Part shown: piece by piece, positions 47,576 through 55,715 of the stretch
Layout of the letters: each line of letters begins with the position of its first letter
Numbering within the stretch: position 1 is the first letter of the stretch
Position numbers and translations under genes: made by a program
Assembly (NCBI RefSeq): GCF_034087045.1
Contig: NZ_CP139247.1
Location: 310,001-374,000 of the forward strand
Direction of reading: 5' to 3'
DNA length: 64,000 bases
DNA from: Chitinophaga sancti
GTDB lineage: Bacteria; Bacteroidota; Bacteroidia; Chitinophagales; Chitinophagaceae
Notes under the pieces: generated by a model
The model's database searches: none
What the model saw: the letters and a program-made list of their open reading frames with translations, nothing else
What the model was told of the DNA's origin: nothing

Positions 47576-47602
47576 TTTAACCTTATTTAACCTAGTTTAA
47601 CC
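47576..47602. promoter_or_regulatory. Three TTTAACC direct repeats, 10-bp period
   Basis: TTTAACC lies at 47576-47582, 47586-47592 and 47596-47602, each step exactly 10 bp. They lie 21 bp upstream of the -7 box of the OMP gene, where the -33 element should be, and 39 bp from the kinase ATG. This is the pattern of an OmpR/PhoB-class activator site. Confidence 0.7.
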
Positions 47603-47623
47603 GGCCTTAATATCACATCGGAG

Positions 47624-47631
47624 TACGTTTG
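47624..47631 (+). promoter_or_regulatory. -7 box four bases before the OMP gene ATG
   Basis: TACGTTTG matches TAnnTTTG; ATG at 47636 follows after four bases. No TTTG -33 element is present, which fits activator dependence. Confidence 0.65.
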
Positions 47632-47635
47632 TTTC

Positions 47636-49978
47636 ATGAAAACGATCTCCATACTACTCCTGACCTTTATGCCGATTTTTGCAATCGCCCAGTCCAATAT
47701 CAATGGCACTGTCACCGATACCGAAGGTCACCCGCTCGATGGGGTTACCATTACCCTCAGCCAGCAAAACAAATATATCGCCACCGCCATCACCGATCTG
47801 GGCCATTTCGCACTAAAAGACGTAAAAGGCATCAAAGGTCCAAATGGTATATCCAATGCGCCCTACACCCTTACCGCTACATCCATGGGTTATCAATCTT
47901 ATACTAAAGAGTTACAACTCCCTGCCGATTCTATCCATATCATCCTACAGCCTGATCAAAAACAACTACAAGGCATCACCGTCTCCGCAGCCAAACCACT
48001 CATCGAGCGGCAGACAGATCGCGTGGTCTTCAATGTAGAAAACAGTATCATCGCCAGCGGCGGCACCTCCTGGGAAGCCCTGACCAAAGCCCCCGGGGTT
48101 ACTGTCAACTCTGACAATTCCATCTCCGCTTACCGCAAAGACGTGCAGGTATACATGGATGGTAAACCGCTTCACCTCTCCGGCGATGACCTGGTGAATT
48201 ACCTGCAGGGCCTCCCTTCTTCTACGATTACCAAAATCGAAGTCCTTACCAATCCCCCCGCCAGCTTCGAAGCCCAGGGTGGATCTATCATCAATATCGT
48301 CACTAAAAAAGTAAAGAAACAAGGCATCAACCTCGCCCTCAATGGCAACTATATACAGGGGATATACGGCTCGTACAATGGCAGCGCTACTTTCAACTAC
48401 CGCAAGGATAAATTGAATGTCTATGGCAACTATGGTTACGGCCATAAACATACCTACATGGATAACAGAACCTATATCAATTTTGGCGATTCTTACTGGG
48501 CCACCAACGACCACACGGTACTGGAATCCAATAGCCACAACTACCGTCTCGGTGTAGACTACCAACTTACTGACAACCAGATACTGGGTGTGCTCGTGAC
48601 CGGCAATAACCGCGCTGGTCATAGTAATGGCAACATCCCTACCCATATTTACAGTGCTGACAAATCTACCCTTGATTCCACCCTGCAAACCAACTCTACC
48701 GATAAAAAATATGGCAGTGGCTATACCTACAATATCAACTATAGCCTGAAAATGGATAGTGGTAAACGTAGTTTAAATGTAGACCTGGATTACGCCCCAT
48801 ACGCTACCAGCAGTTATGCACATGTAAACACCGATAATGATTATCGCATTTACACACCAACTACACAACATATCAACATTCTTTCCGGCAAGGCAGATTA
48901 CGTCTACACACTCAATAAATGGAACCTTACCACCGGTTTCAAATACAGTAGCATTGAAAGCGACAACAAATTCACCTTCATAGAAAGTGATGTACTCATG
49001 CCAGACAAAAGCAATCATTTCAGGTACACAGAAAACACCTCCGCATTATACACCAGTATCTCCGGCACTTTCAACAAATTAACTGTACAAGGTGGCTTAA
49101 GAGCTGAATACACGAACACCCGTGGCTACTCCATCACACTGGATTCTTTAAACAAACGTAGCTACTTCAAACTGTTTCCCACCCTATACTTACAATATAA
49201 CCAATTCCAGCTCACCTACAGCTACCGTATAGACAGACCCGAATACGCCCGCATGAACCCTGCCAGACATTATTCATCTCCTTACAATTACTATGTAGGC
49301 AATCCTGCCCTGCAACCGGCCTTTACGCACAATGTTGAATTGGCCTACACCTACAAAGAAAACTACACCCTTACTGCGAACTACACTTCTACCAGCAATA
49401 TATTTACCAACGTAACGGTACAGGACAACGCGACCAAGACCTACTACATCACCCATCAAAACCTGGGGGCAAGTATCAATAGCGGTCTGCGTATCTCCGC
49501 CTCCTTTCATCCGGCCAGCTGGTGGGATGTAAATGCAGAAGCAGGTGGCTACTTCACACAGGAAAAATCGGCTTACCTGCAAGGTCACTACAACATCAAA
49601 ATGTTCTCTTACGATGGCCGGTTGAATCAAACTTTCACCATCGATAAAAAGAATGGTATCGCTGCTGAAGTAACAGCTCAATACATTGGCCCCGGCATCC
49701 AGAATATCTATCGCAGTAAGGGATTGAGCGAAGTAGACCTGGGTGTAAAAGCAAATGTGCTGAAAGGTAAAGGTACCATCCGCCTCACCGCCAATGATAT
49801 TTTCAATGCATTCACTTACCGGGTTAGCATCAATTATCTTGATCAGCAAAGTACCTTCTATCATAAGAATGAATCGAGACTGGCTACATTGAGTTTCTCC
49901 TTCCGCCTGGGCAAAGACATCAAAGCCGCCAGAAACAGAAACACCGCAAGTGAAGAAGAAAAAAGACGTGCGCAATAA
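47636..49978 (+). CDS. Outer-membrane beta-barrel (TonB receptor-like) protein
   Basis: A 780-residue outer-membrane protein. Signal peptide 1-18; carboxypeptidase-regulatory-like domain about 20-105 (INGTVTDTEGHPLDGVTITL); plug-like domain about 110-210 (RQTDRVVFNVENS, then YMDGKPLHLSGDDLVNYL and SIINIVTKK); then an OMP_b-brl_3 barrel to the C-terminus. It probably imports or binds an unknown ligand. No SusD partner follows. It is divergent from the two-component system that probably controls it. A terminator overlaps its stop codon. Confidence 0.93.
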   Translation: MKTISILLLTFMPIFAIAQSNINGTVTDTEGHPLDGVTITLSQQNKYIATAITDLGHFALKDVKGIKGPNGISNAPYTLTATSMGYQSYTKELQLPADSIHIILQPDQKQLQGITVSAAKPLIERQTDRVVFNVENSIIASGGTSWEALTKAPGVTVNSDNSISAYRKDVQVYMDGKPLHLSGDDLVNYLQGLPSSTITKIEVLTNPPASFEAQGGSIINIVTKKVKKQGINLALNGNYIQGIYGSYNGSATFNYRKDKLNVYGNYGYGHKHTYMDNRTYINFGDSYWATNDHTVLESNSHNYRLGVDYQLTDNQILGVLVTGNNRAGHSNGNIPTHIYSADKSTLDSTLQTNSTDKKYGSGYTYNINYSLKMDSGKRSLNVDLDYAPYATSSYAHVNTDNDYRIYTPTTQHINILSGKADYVYTLNKWNLTTGFKYSSIESDNKFTFIESDVLMPDKSNHFRYTENTSALYTSISGTFNKLTVQGGLRAEYTNTRGYSITLDSLNKRSYFKLFPTLYLQYNQFQLTYSYRIDRPEYARMNPARHYSSPYNYYVGNPALQPAFTHNVELAYTYKENYTLTANYTSTSNIFTNVTVQDNATKTYYITHQNLGASINSGLRISASFHPASWWDVNAEAGGYFTQEKSAYLQGHYNIKMFSYDGRLNQTFTIDKKNGIAAEVTAQYIGPGIQNIYRSKGLSEVDLGVKANVLKGKGTIRLTANDIFNAFTYRVSINYLDQQSTFYHKNESRLATLSFSFRLGKDIKAARNRNTASEEEKRRAQ

Positions 49979-49990
49979 GCACGTCTTTTT
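49960..49990 (+). terminator. Terminator overlapping the OMP gene stop
   Basis: GACGTGC (49965-49971) pairs with GCACGTC (49979-49985), extended by A and T tracts. The TAA stop lies in the loop. Confidence 0.85.
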
Positions 49991-50237
49991 CAATCATATA
50001 TTAATGCCACGCCTGCTATCTCCCACACTCATTACAGGTATAAATGGTTCTCATTGTTTGCTTATTATTGCTGTATAGCTTGCTGCTACAAAAAATCTGG
50101 AAAATATTTTAACTTTCAGTATCAATATTCACAACTACATACCGTCCCCTTCTCTACAACCCTACATCGATGGCTACCGCATCATCGATAGTGAGGTACT
50201 CATTGTCAATAGGGTACTACCGGGCACCGTACCTGTA

Positions 50238-50861
50238 TTGGCACTGCGATTAAAAGGTCATATCTCTTCCCAAAATGAACCACTGCCTGGTTATTTGCTC
50301 TCTGGACTGAGAAAAACACCCCGCCTCATTCAATATCATGCAGGTACTTCCAACCTGCTGATATTATTCAAAGAAGGAGGGATCAATGCTTTTTTCGACA
50401 TCCCTGCACATGAATTCTTCAATGAAAGTATCTCACTGGATAACCTGTTAGACATCGCCTTCCTGGAGGATCAACTGGGCGAAGGCACAGACTACATCGC
50501 CATCGTAGAAAATTTCCTGCTGCAACAACTCAAACACCGCACACCCGATCAGTTAATATTAGCAGCTACTAATGCGATCAAACAGCAACAGGGCAATTTA
50601 AATATCACCCAACTCGCCTCCTCCCTTTATATTAGTCAGGATGCATTTGAAAAACGTTTCAGAAAAGTGATCGGGACTACTCCAAAACAATTTGCAAGCC
50701 TTGTACGTATGCAATCCATCGTTAAAAACTATTCTTCTAAAGACTTCACCCACCTCGCCCTCGAAGCCGGCTATTTTGACCAGGCACACTTTAACAAAGC
50801 CTTCAAGCAATTCACCGGTCTCACGCCATCCAGCTTTTTCAACACACCTCCTCAATGGTAA
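50238..50861 (+). CDS. AraC family transcriptional regulator (N-terminus uncertain)
   Basis: From the TTG at 50238 it has 207 residues; the AraC domain covers about 110-200 (LASSLYISQDAFEKRFRKVIG and LALEAGYFDQAHFNKAFKQF). The family sequence clearly starts earlier: in-frame codons from 50121 encode INIHNYIPSPSLQPYIDGY and NRVLPGTVPVLALRLKG, the usual beginning of this regulator class. Yet there is no ATG, GTG or TTG between the in-frame stop at 50076-50078 and 50238. Either a rare start such as ATC or ATT is used, or the start codon has been lost. A 61-bp tandem array begins at its stop. Confidence 0.75.
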   Translation: MALRLKGHISSQNEPLPGYLLSGLRKTPRLIQYHAGTSNLLILFKEGGINAFFDIPAHEFFNESISLDNLLDIAFLEDQLGEGTDYIAIVENFLLQQLKHRTPDQLILAATNAIKQQQGNLNITQLASSLYISQDAFEKRFRKVIGTTPKQFASLVRMQSIVKNYSSKDFTHLALEAGYFDQAHFNKAFKQFTGLTPSSFFNTPPQW

Positions 50862-51098
50862 AATCAATGATTTTGTACTATTCCTCTGAGAGGATAACAG
50901 CGAATCATTTATCTCAATGGTAAAATCAATGTTTTTTCACTATTCCCAGAGATGATACCAGCGAATCATTTACCTCAATGGTAAAATCAATGATTTTGTA
51001 CTATTCCCAGAGATAATAACAACGAATCATTTACCCCAATGTTAAAATCAATGATTTTTTACTATTTCCCGGTTTGATACCAGCGCATCTTTGCTACA
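50851..51098 (+). repeat. 61-62 bp tandem array spanning a whole intergenic region
   Basis: The block CTCAATGGTAAAATCAATG recurs at 50851, 50913, 50974 and (with changes) 51035. In the first copy caatggtaa is the last two codons and stop of the AraC gene. The far end of the last copy aligns with the start region of the next gene (ccagcgcatctttgctac then ATG). So the unit is the complete AraC-to-next-gene spacer, repeated four times. Confidence 0.9.
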
Positions 51099-51493
51099 TG
51101 AAACATTTACTCATCGCATTGCTGCTCTTCGCCGGCACCGCACAAAACACACAACACATGAAAGCTTTTGTCGTACTCGTCAAAGTACCGCTTACTTACA
51201 CTACAGAACAAGCCAAAGCCGTCAATCCCCAATGGGAAAAAGCCATTGCTGACTGGAAAGCATCCGGTCATTACATCACCAGCTTTGCCTATCCGGGAGA
51301 AAGCAAAGTGATCGCTCAACAGGAAACATCAAAAGAAAATCTAAGGCAGGTAAGTAGCATCCTGCTACGTGCAGAAAATATAGATGAGGCAATGGTACTG
51401 GCCCAATCCTGTCCAATATTAAAATATGGGGGTAGCGTGGAAATCAGGGAAATCCCTAAGGGTGAACCGGCAATCTTTCCTCCTTTACAATAG
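51098..51493 (+). CDS. Exported YciI-like small protein
   Basis: A 131-residue protein. The first 16 or so residues are a signal peptide (MKHLLIALLLFAGTAQ). The remainder, AFVVLVKVPLTYTTEQAKAV, then WEKAIADWKASGHYITSF and AENIDEAMVLAQSCPILKYGGSVEIREI, matches the YCII/dimeric alpha-beta barrel pattern. These proteins are usually cytoplasmic, so the signal peptide is notable. The ATG at 51098 is four bases after CATCTTTG. Its last codons are the first unit of a 24-bp repeat. Confidence 0.78.
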   Translation: MKHLLIALLLFAGTAQNTQHMKAFVVLVKVPLTYTTEQAKAVNPQWEKAIADWKASGHYITSFAYPGESKVIAQQETSKENLRQVSSILLRAENIDEAMVLAQSCPILKYGGSVEIREIPKGEPAIFPPLQ

Positions 51494-51570
51494 GTAATGT
51501 ATCTTCCCCTACAAGAGGTAATATTTCTTCCTATTCAATAGGCAATATTTCCTCCTTTACAATAAAAGAA
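51486..51570. repeat. 24-bp tandem repeat shared by two convergent gene ends
   Basis: Units begin TACAATAGG, TACAAGAGG, TTCAATAGG and TACAATAAA at 51486, 51510, 51534 and 51558, 24 bp apart. The first is the end of the YciI-like gene with its TAG; the last two are coding for the C-terminus of the convergent HxlR gene (stop 51531-51533). Confidence 0.88.
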
Positions 51571-51878
51571 TTCCCCCACGCAGTCATTGCTTCCAATACA
51601 GGAATCAATGTCTCACCCAATTCAGTAAGAAAATATTCCACCTTTGGAGGCAACTGCGCATACACCACTTTCCGGATGATGCCATGTGCCTCCAATTCTT
51701 TCAATTGCTGATTCAATACTTGCCTGGATGCCTTTGGATTTTGCTGCTGCAATTGCCCGGGCCGGTTAATACCCTTGTAAATACCATACAGCAAACAAGG
51801 CTTCCACTTATTGCCAATGATCTCCATCGTCATGGCCATCCCGCAATCGAGGTCCTTTGGTATTTTACGCTCGTACAT
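51531..51878 (-). CDS. HxlR family transcriptional regulator
   Basis: A 115-residue winged-helix regulator: DCGMAMTMEIIGNKWKPCLL with a Cys near the start, PKASRQVLNQQLKELEAHG (recognition helix), VEYFLTELGETL (wing). The ATG at 51876-51878 is fixed by the -7 box TATCTTTG four bases upstream; the frame to 51896 would begin before it. The C-terminus lies within a 24-bp tandem repeat, so its length may vary between strains. It is divergent from the MBL-fold gene across a 28-bp perfect palindrome. Confidence 0.92.
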   Translation of the reverse strand: MYERKIPKDLDCGMAMTMEIIGNKWKPCLLYGIYKGINRPGQLQQQNPKASRQVLNQQLKELEAHGIIRKVVYAQLPPKVEYFLTELGETLIPVLEAMTAWGNSFIVKEEILPIE

Positions 51879-51882
51879 ATCA

Positions 51883-51890
51883 CAAAGATA
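51883..51890 (-). promoter_or_regulatory. -7 box four bases before the HxlR ATG
   Basis: TATCTTTG on the minus strand matches TAnnTTTG; the ATG at 51878 follows after four bases. Confidence 0.65.
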
Positions 51891-51909
51891 CACCACCTGT
51901 CAATAACCC

Positions 51910-51937
51910 GACATACGCATAATTTTATGCGTATGTC
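51910..51937. promoter_or_regulatory. 28-bp perfect palindrome, probable HxlR operator
   Basis: GACATACGCATAA (51910-51922) and TTATGCGTATGTC (51925-51937) are perfect 13-bp arms with spacer TT. It lies 32 bp upstream of the HxlR ATG and 65 bp upstream of the MBL-fold gene, so one dimer could control both. Confidence 0.75.
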
Positions 51938-52001
51938 ATAATCAACTGCGTACTTGACTCCAACGACATATACCGTGAATTTTGCCCTCAAAACAATCAA
52001 G

Positions 52002-53000
52002 ATGAAACAAATTCTTTTTATTTTATTCCTGGCAATTTCGCAACATGCACATTCACAACAAACAAATTCTCAACAAGCCATTGCACAAAAAGTCATTCCG
52101 CAATACCCCAGTGCACAACAAGCCATTGCACAATTAAACCAACCCGGTTATTACCGCATTCAACTCGGCGACTACGAAGTGACTGCATTATCAGACGGCA
52201 CTGTGCCTATCCACCTGCACGATATCCTCACCAATGTCTCGCATCAGGAAATCGATAGTTTAACGACACTCAGTTATCAAACACCTACCGAAGAAGCCTC
52301 TGTCAATGCCTACCTTTTAAAAATCAACGGCAAAAACATCCTCATCGATGCAGGCGCGGCTGAATTGTATGGCCCCACACTAGGCCACCTGCCGGAGAGC
52401 CTGCGCAAAATAGGCATCGCACCTGAACAGATAGACGCGATATTAGTCACACACATTCACACCGATCACACCGGTGGACTCATGCTAGATGGCAAAATGG
52501 TCTTTCCAAATGCCACCATTTACATCAGTAAACCAGAAGTAGATTTCTGGATGAATGAGAAAAACAAGACACCCCGCTTAGCCAGATGGTTCAAAGAAGC
52601 TGAAGACAAAGTAGGCCCTTACTTAAAAGCCGGTAAAGTAAAAACCTTTGAATATGGTATCCCACTCTTCCCGGGTATTACCCCCATCGATGCTCATGGA
52701 CATACACCCGGCCACACCTTCTATGCATTAGAAAGCAAAGGCGAAAAGATGTTATTCATCGGCGATATGATACATGCCGCCAGCGTACAATTCCCAGACC
52801 CTGCCGTTACGATCAACTTTGATGTAGATGAAAAAAACGCTGCTATACAAAGAATCAAAACATTTAAAGATGCGGCTGCTAAAGGCTACTGGTTGGCCGC
52901 TGATCACATCTCTTTCCCTGGCATCGGTCATGTGAGGTCACAAGCCAATGGCTATCTATGGATTCCTATCAATTACAGCACATTAGGAGCTGGCCAATAA
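52002..53000 (+). CDS. Exported MBL-fold metallo-hydrolase
   Basis: A 332-residue metallo-beta-lactamase-fold enzyme. A signal peptide covers residues 1-18, then a Gln-rich stretch (about 19-50) repeats SQQAIAQ. The metal-binding motif is THIHTDHTGG (HxHxDH), with further ligands in HGHTPGH and ADHISFPG. The layout resembles AttM/AiiB-type lactonases and related periplasmic hydrolases. The ATG at 52002 begins the signal; the frame is open from 51954. The divergent HxlR gene is the likely regulator. Confidence 0.92.
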   Translation: MKQILFILFLAISQHAHSQQTNSQQAIAQKVIPQYPSAQQAIAQLNQPGYYRIQLGDYEVTALSDGTVPIHLHDILTNVSHQEIDSLTTLSYQTPTEEASVNAYLLKINGKNILIDAGAAELYGPTLGHLPESLRKIGIAPEQIDAILVTHIHTDHTGGLMLDGKMVFPNATIYISKPEVDFWMNEKNKTPRLARWFKEAEDKVGPYLKAGKVKTFEYGIPLFPGITPIDAHGHTPGHTFYALESKGEKMLFIGDMIHAASVQFPDPAVTINFDVDEKNAAIQRIKTFKDAAAKGYWLAADHISFPGIGHVRSQANGYLWIPINYSTLGAGQ

Positions 53001-53015
53001 AAGGTTTGATTTTCT

Positions 53016-53023
53016 TAACTTTG
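53016..53023 (+). promoter_or_regulatory. -7 box four bases before an ATG
   Basis: TAACTTTG matches TAnnTTTG; the ATG at 53028 follows after exactly four bases. Confidence 0.62.
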
Positions 53024-53027
53024 CCCA

Positions 53028-53897
53028 ATGGCAACAAGAATCAGTACCTGTATTGGCGCAGACTTAAAATCTAAAGGTTTTAAAGTACATGAAGTATCCG
53101 GCATCGTACCGGCCGCCGAAGTGCACGCCAGAAGGGATTATTATAAAATAGTGATGGTAACGGGGGATTTCATCCTGAAATTCGGAGATAAAACAATGGA
53201 GATAGATGGTACCTACCTTTTCTTCGCGAATCCGAATGTCCATCATACGATCATCCCCCGTTCCCTTGAAAGATCAGGCTATGCCTGCGTATTCACGGAA
53301 GATTTCATCGCCGGCAGGGAACTGACTGACCTGGTGCAGCATTCACCGCTATTCAGATCATCCGAATCTCCGGTGCTGCTACTAAACAAGGAACAGGTCG
53401 CATTTTTGTCCAGCATTTACAGGAAAATGCTCACCGTATATAATAGTGATTATGAGCACAGAGATGAATTGTTCCGCAACTGTATTGAACTCATCATTCA
53501 CGAAGCCCTACAGATCCAACCTGCCAACCTGGACCTGCGGGAACACAATGCCGCTGCCCGCGTCACCCGGTCTTTTTTAGAATTGCTGGAAAGGCAGTTT
53601 CCCATCGACAACCCTGCAGAACCGCTCAGACTACGCACTGCACAGGATTTTGCCAACTCCCTCTCTGTACATACCAACTACCTGAACCGTACAGTGAAGG
53701 CCGTCACCGGCAAACCGACTTCCGTACTCATTGCCGAGAGAATTACCGCCGAAGCCAGGGCTTTGCTTCAACATACCAACTGGAGTGTGGCAGATATCGC
53801 CTATGGTCTGGGGTTTGAATATCCCACCTATTTTAATAACTATTTTAAAAGGATCACCGGCACCACCCCAAATGCCATCAGAACTACCAGGGTTTGA
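53028..53897 (+). CDS. AraC family transcriptional regulator
   Basis: A 289-residue regulator. Sensor domain about 1-170 (YYKIVMVTGDFILKFGDKTM, then YLFFANPNVHHTI); AraC domain about 190-285 (LSVHTNYLNRTVKAVTG and VADIAYGLGFEYPTYFNNYF). It is a paralogue of the regulator at 36355. It lies 27 bp after the MBL-fold gene with its own promoter box. The 297 bp after its stop, up to the fucosidase, show no feature I can name. Confidence 0.92.
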   Translation: MATRISTCIGADLKSKGFKVHEVSGIVPAAEVHARRDYYKIVMVTGDFILKFGDKTMEIDGTYLFFANPNVHHTIIPRSLERSGYACVFTEDFIAGRELTDLVQHSPLFRSSESPVLLLNKEQVAFLSSIYRKMLTVYNSDYEHRDELFRNCIELIIHEALQIQPANLDLREHNAAARVTRSFLELLERQFPIDNPAEPLRLRTAQDFANSLSVHTNYLNRTVKAVTGKPTSVLIAERITAEARALLQHTNWSVADIAYGLGFEYPTYFNNYFKRITGTTPNAIRTTRV

Positions 53898-54194
53898 AAA
53901 TCATACTTGGTTTGATTCTCTTTATTAAAAAAATCCCTGACATTTGTAATGAAAATTACGGAACCTCGAAGTATCCGCCATAAAAGAAATGCCAGGCATG
54001 TAAACAAAGCTTAAAACGATCGAATAACAGCCCCCATTATAAAAACTGCATTCACCCCGGACATAGAAATGTACCCCTGTGCACATGCCACACCCGCCAC
54101 CAACTAAGTCTTGAAGAACCACCTGCAATCTGCCCGCCAGCTCACTTTCAAACAATCAGCGCTTCCGGATAACCAATAGTCAACCATTAAAACA

Positions 54195-55493
54195 CTAATA
54201 GAGAGCGATCTTTCTAATATGCAATGGGCCCGCATTCCCCGTAATCATCAATCGCCACTGCTCCGCATTCACCGAACTAAATGTCTGAATCCGCTTATGT
54301 CCAACAGATTCTCCCGTCGCCACTTCTTTCCATTTATCCCCAATCATTGCCTGCAGACTATATTCTAAAATATTCTCCCCATATTCCAGGTCTTCCATGA
54401 TCATTATCTGACTGGCTGCTTTTCCAGTCTTATTTCTGAACTCAATAATAGATTGAGTCATATTATTCCGCACAGCCAAAGGTGCTGAAAAAACCTGCTT
54501 TAAACGATGCCCAAGGCTATCAAAAACCAGGGAGTCCGCCTTTGGAATGAGGCCACTGGTATCCACCACCATACCGACCAGCATATTCGTATTCCTGCCT
54601 ACACTCTTATAATACTTGTCCATCAGCTCCTTTACAGAAAACAGGTCCTTCTCTTCTCCGGCCTTCCACAACCACCCACCATTCCATGCGTAATTTCTAC
54701 GAATAGGAAAATCAGATTCACCCGGGCACCAGTATTTCCCCTCCGGATCACCATGCAGATCATCTATTTTAACAACGCCATCTGAAGCCGTCGTTTCATT
54801 TGCCCTGCTCCATTGTGGATAAGCTGCAAAACCATCTTCATTACCAATCCAGCGAATAGTATTGCCGGCTTTCAATGGCCCCTGGAACAGGATGGCTTGC
54901 GGTTGCTTGTCATGAATCATTTTCACCACAGCTGCCTCCAACCCATTTTGCAAACCTCCATCAAACCAGATTTCAAACATAGGTCCATAGTTACTCCACA
55001 ACTCATTCAATTGGGCCAGCACGGCTTTGGTATAAGCTTCGTCATGGGTGCCATAATAAGTGTTAGTATTTGTATTATAATACAGCCCTGGGCGTAAACC
55101 ATATTTTTTACAGGAGGCGATAAAATCCTGCAGGATATCCTTTTTATAAGGGGTATGCCCTACATTATAATCATTCACGGCAGAAGGCCAGAGGCAAAAA
55201 CCGGTACCATGCTTTACCGTGAGCACCGCATACTTTGCACCTGCCGCTTTTGCAGTCTTCACCCATTGATCTGTATTTAGTTTGGATGGATGGAAGATGG
55301 ATAAATCAGGTAAGGTCTCTTTCTTTTTGTAATCAAATGATTCAGGGGCAAAGATGTTAATATCCAGGTGAATAATAACGCCTATCTCCGCATCTGCCCA
55401 TTCAATCTGATCTTTCGATGGGAGCACCTGTTGAGAAAAGGATGGGATATACGCCAGCGTAATAAACAACGAAATTAGAGACAACCTGACCAT
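54195..55493 (-). CDS. Secreted alpha-L-fucosidase (GH29)
   Basis: A 432-residue exported glycosidase that removes alpha-L-fucose from glycans. Signal peptide 1-20; the GH29 barrel has the nucleophile Asp178 in FEIWFDGG. The region that is usually KHHDGF reads VKHGTGFCLWPS, so one of the usual substrate-contact histidines is replaced. A discoidin-like C-terminal part (about 330-432, ending with NAGPLHIRKIALY) is likely. It is a single gene; no other fucose gene is nearby. Confidence 0.92.
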   Translation of the reverse strand: MVRLSLISLFITLAYIPSFSQQVLPSKDQIEWADAEIGVIIHLDINIFAPESFDYKKKETLPDLSIFHPSKLNTDQWVKTAKAAGAKYAVLTVKHGTGFCLWPSAVNDYNVGHTPYKKDILQDFIASCKKYGLRPGLYYNTNTNTYYGTHDEAYTKAVLAQLNELWSNYGPMFEIWFDGGLQNGLEAAVVKMIHDKQPQAILFQGPLKAGNTIRWIGNEDGFAAYPQWSRANETTASDGVVKIDDLHGDPEGKYWCPGESDFPIRRNYAWNGGWLWKAGEEKDLFSVKELMDKYYKSVGRNTNMLVGMVVDTSGLIPKADSLVFDSLGHRLKQVFSAPLAVRNNMTQSIIEFRNKTGKAASQIMIMEDLEYGENILEYSLQAMIGDKWKEVATGESVGHKRIQTFSSVNAEQWRLMITGNAGPLHIRKIALY

Positions 55494-55683
55494 AACGTTT
55501 CCATATTTCTATAAACTTACCTAATTTTGCATCTTTATCCTATACTTTATGCATGTTTATTCCCCCAACGACATTGTTTTGACCTTACTTTTTAAAGAGG
55601 TGTCTCCGCTACTGTGGCAGAAGTATAGGGCTTAGTTATAATTAGGGGAAAATTCCCCTGCCTACTCCATGTTACATACCCCA

Positions 55684-55691
55684 TACCTTTG
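55684..55691 (+). promoter_or_regulatory. -7 promoter box of the lipoprotein gene
   Basis: TACCTTTG matches TAnnTTTG, 24 bp before the ATG at 55716. Confidence 0.5.
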
Positions 55692-55715
55692 CAATAAAGT
55701 CAAAACACACCCAAC

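Noticed and set aside
53925..54155. Minus-strand frame of 76 codons in the gap after the AraC gene
   Set aside because: It has no recognisable domain and sits alone. The Cys/Gly-rich composition is not enough to call a gene; I leave the gap as featureless.
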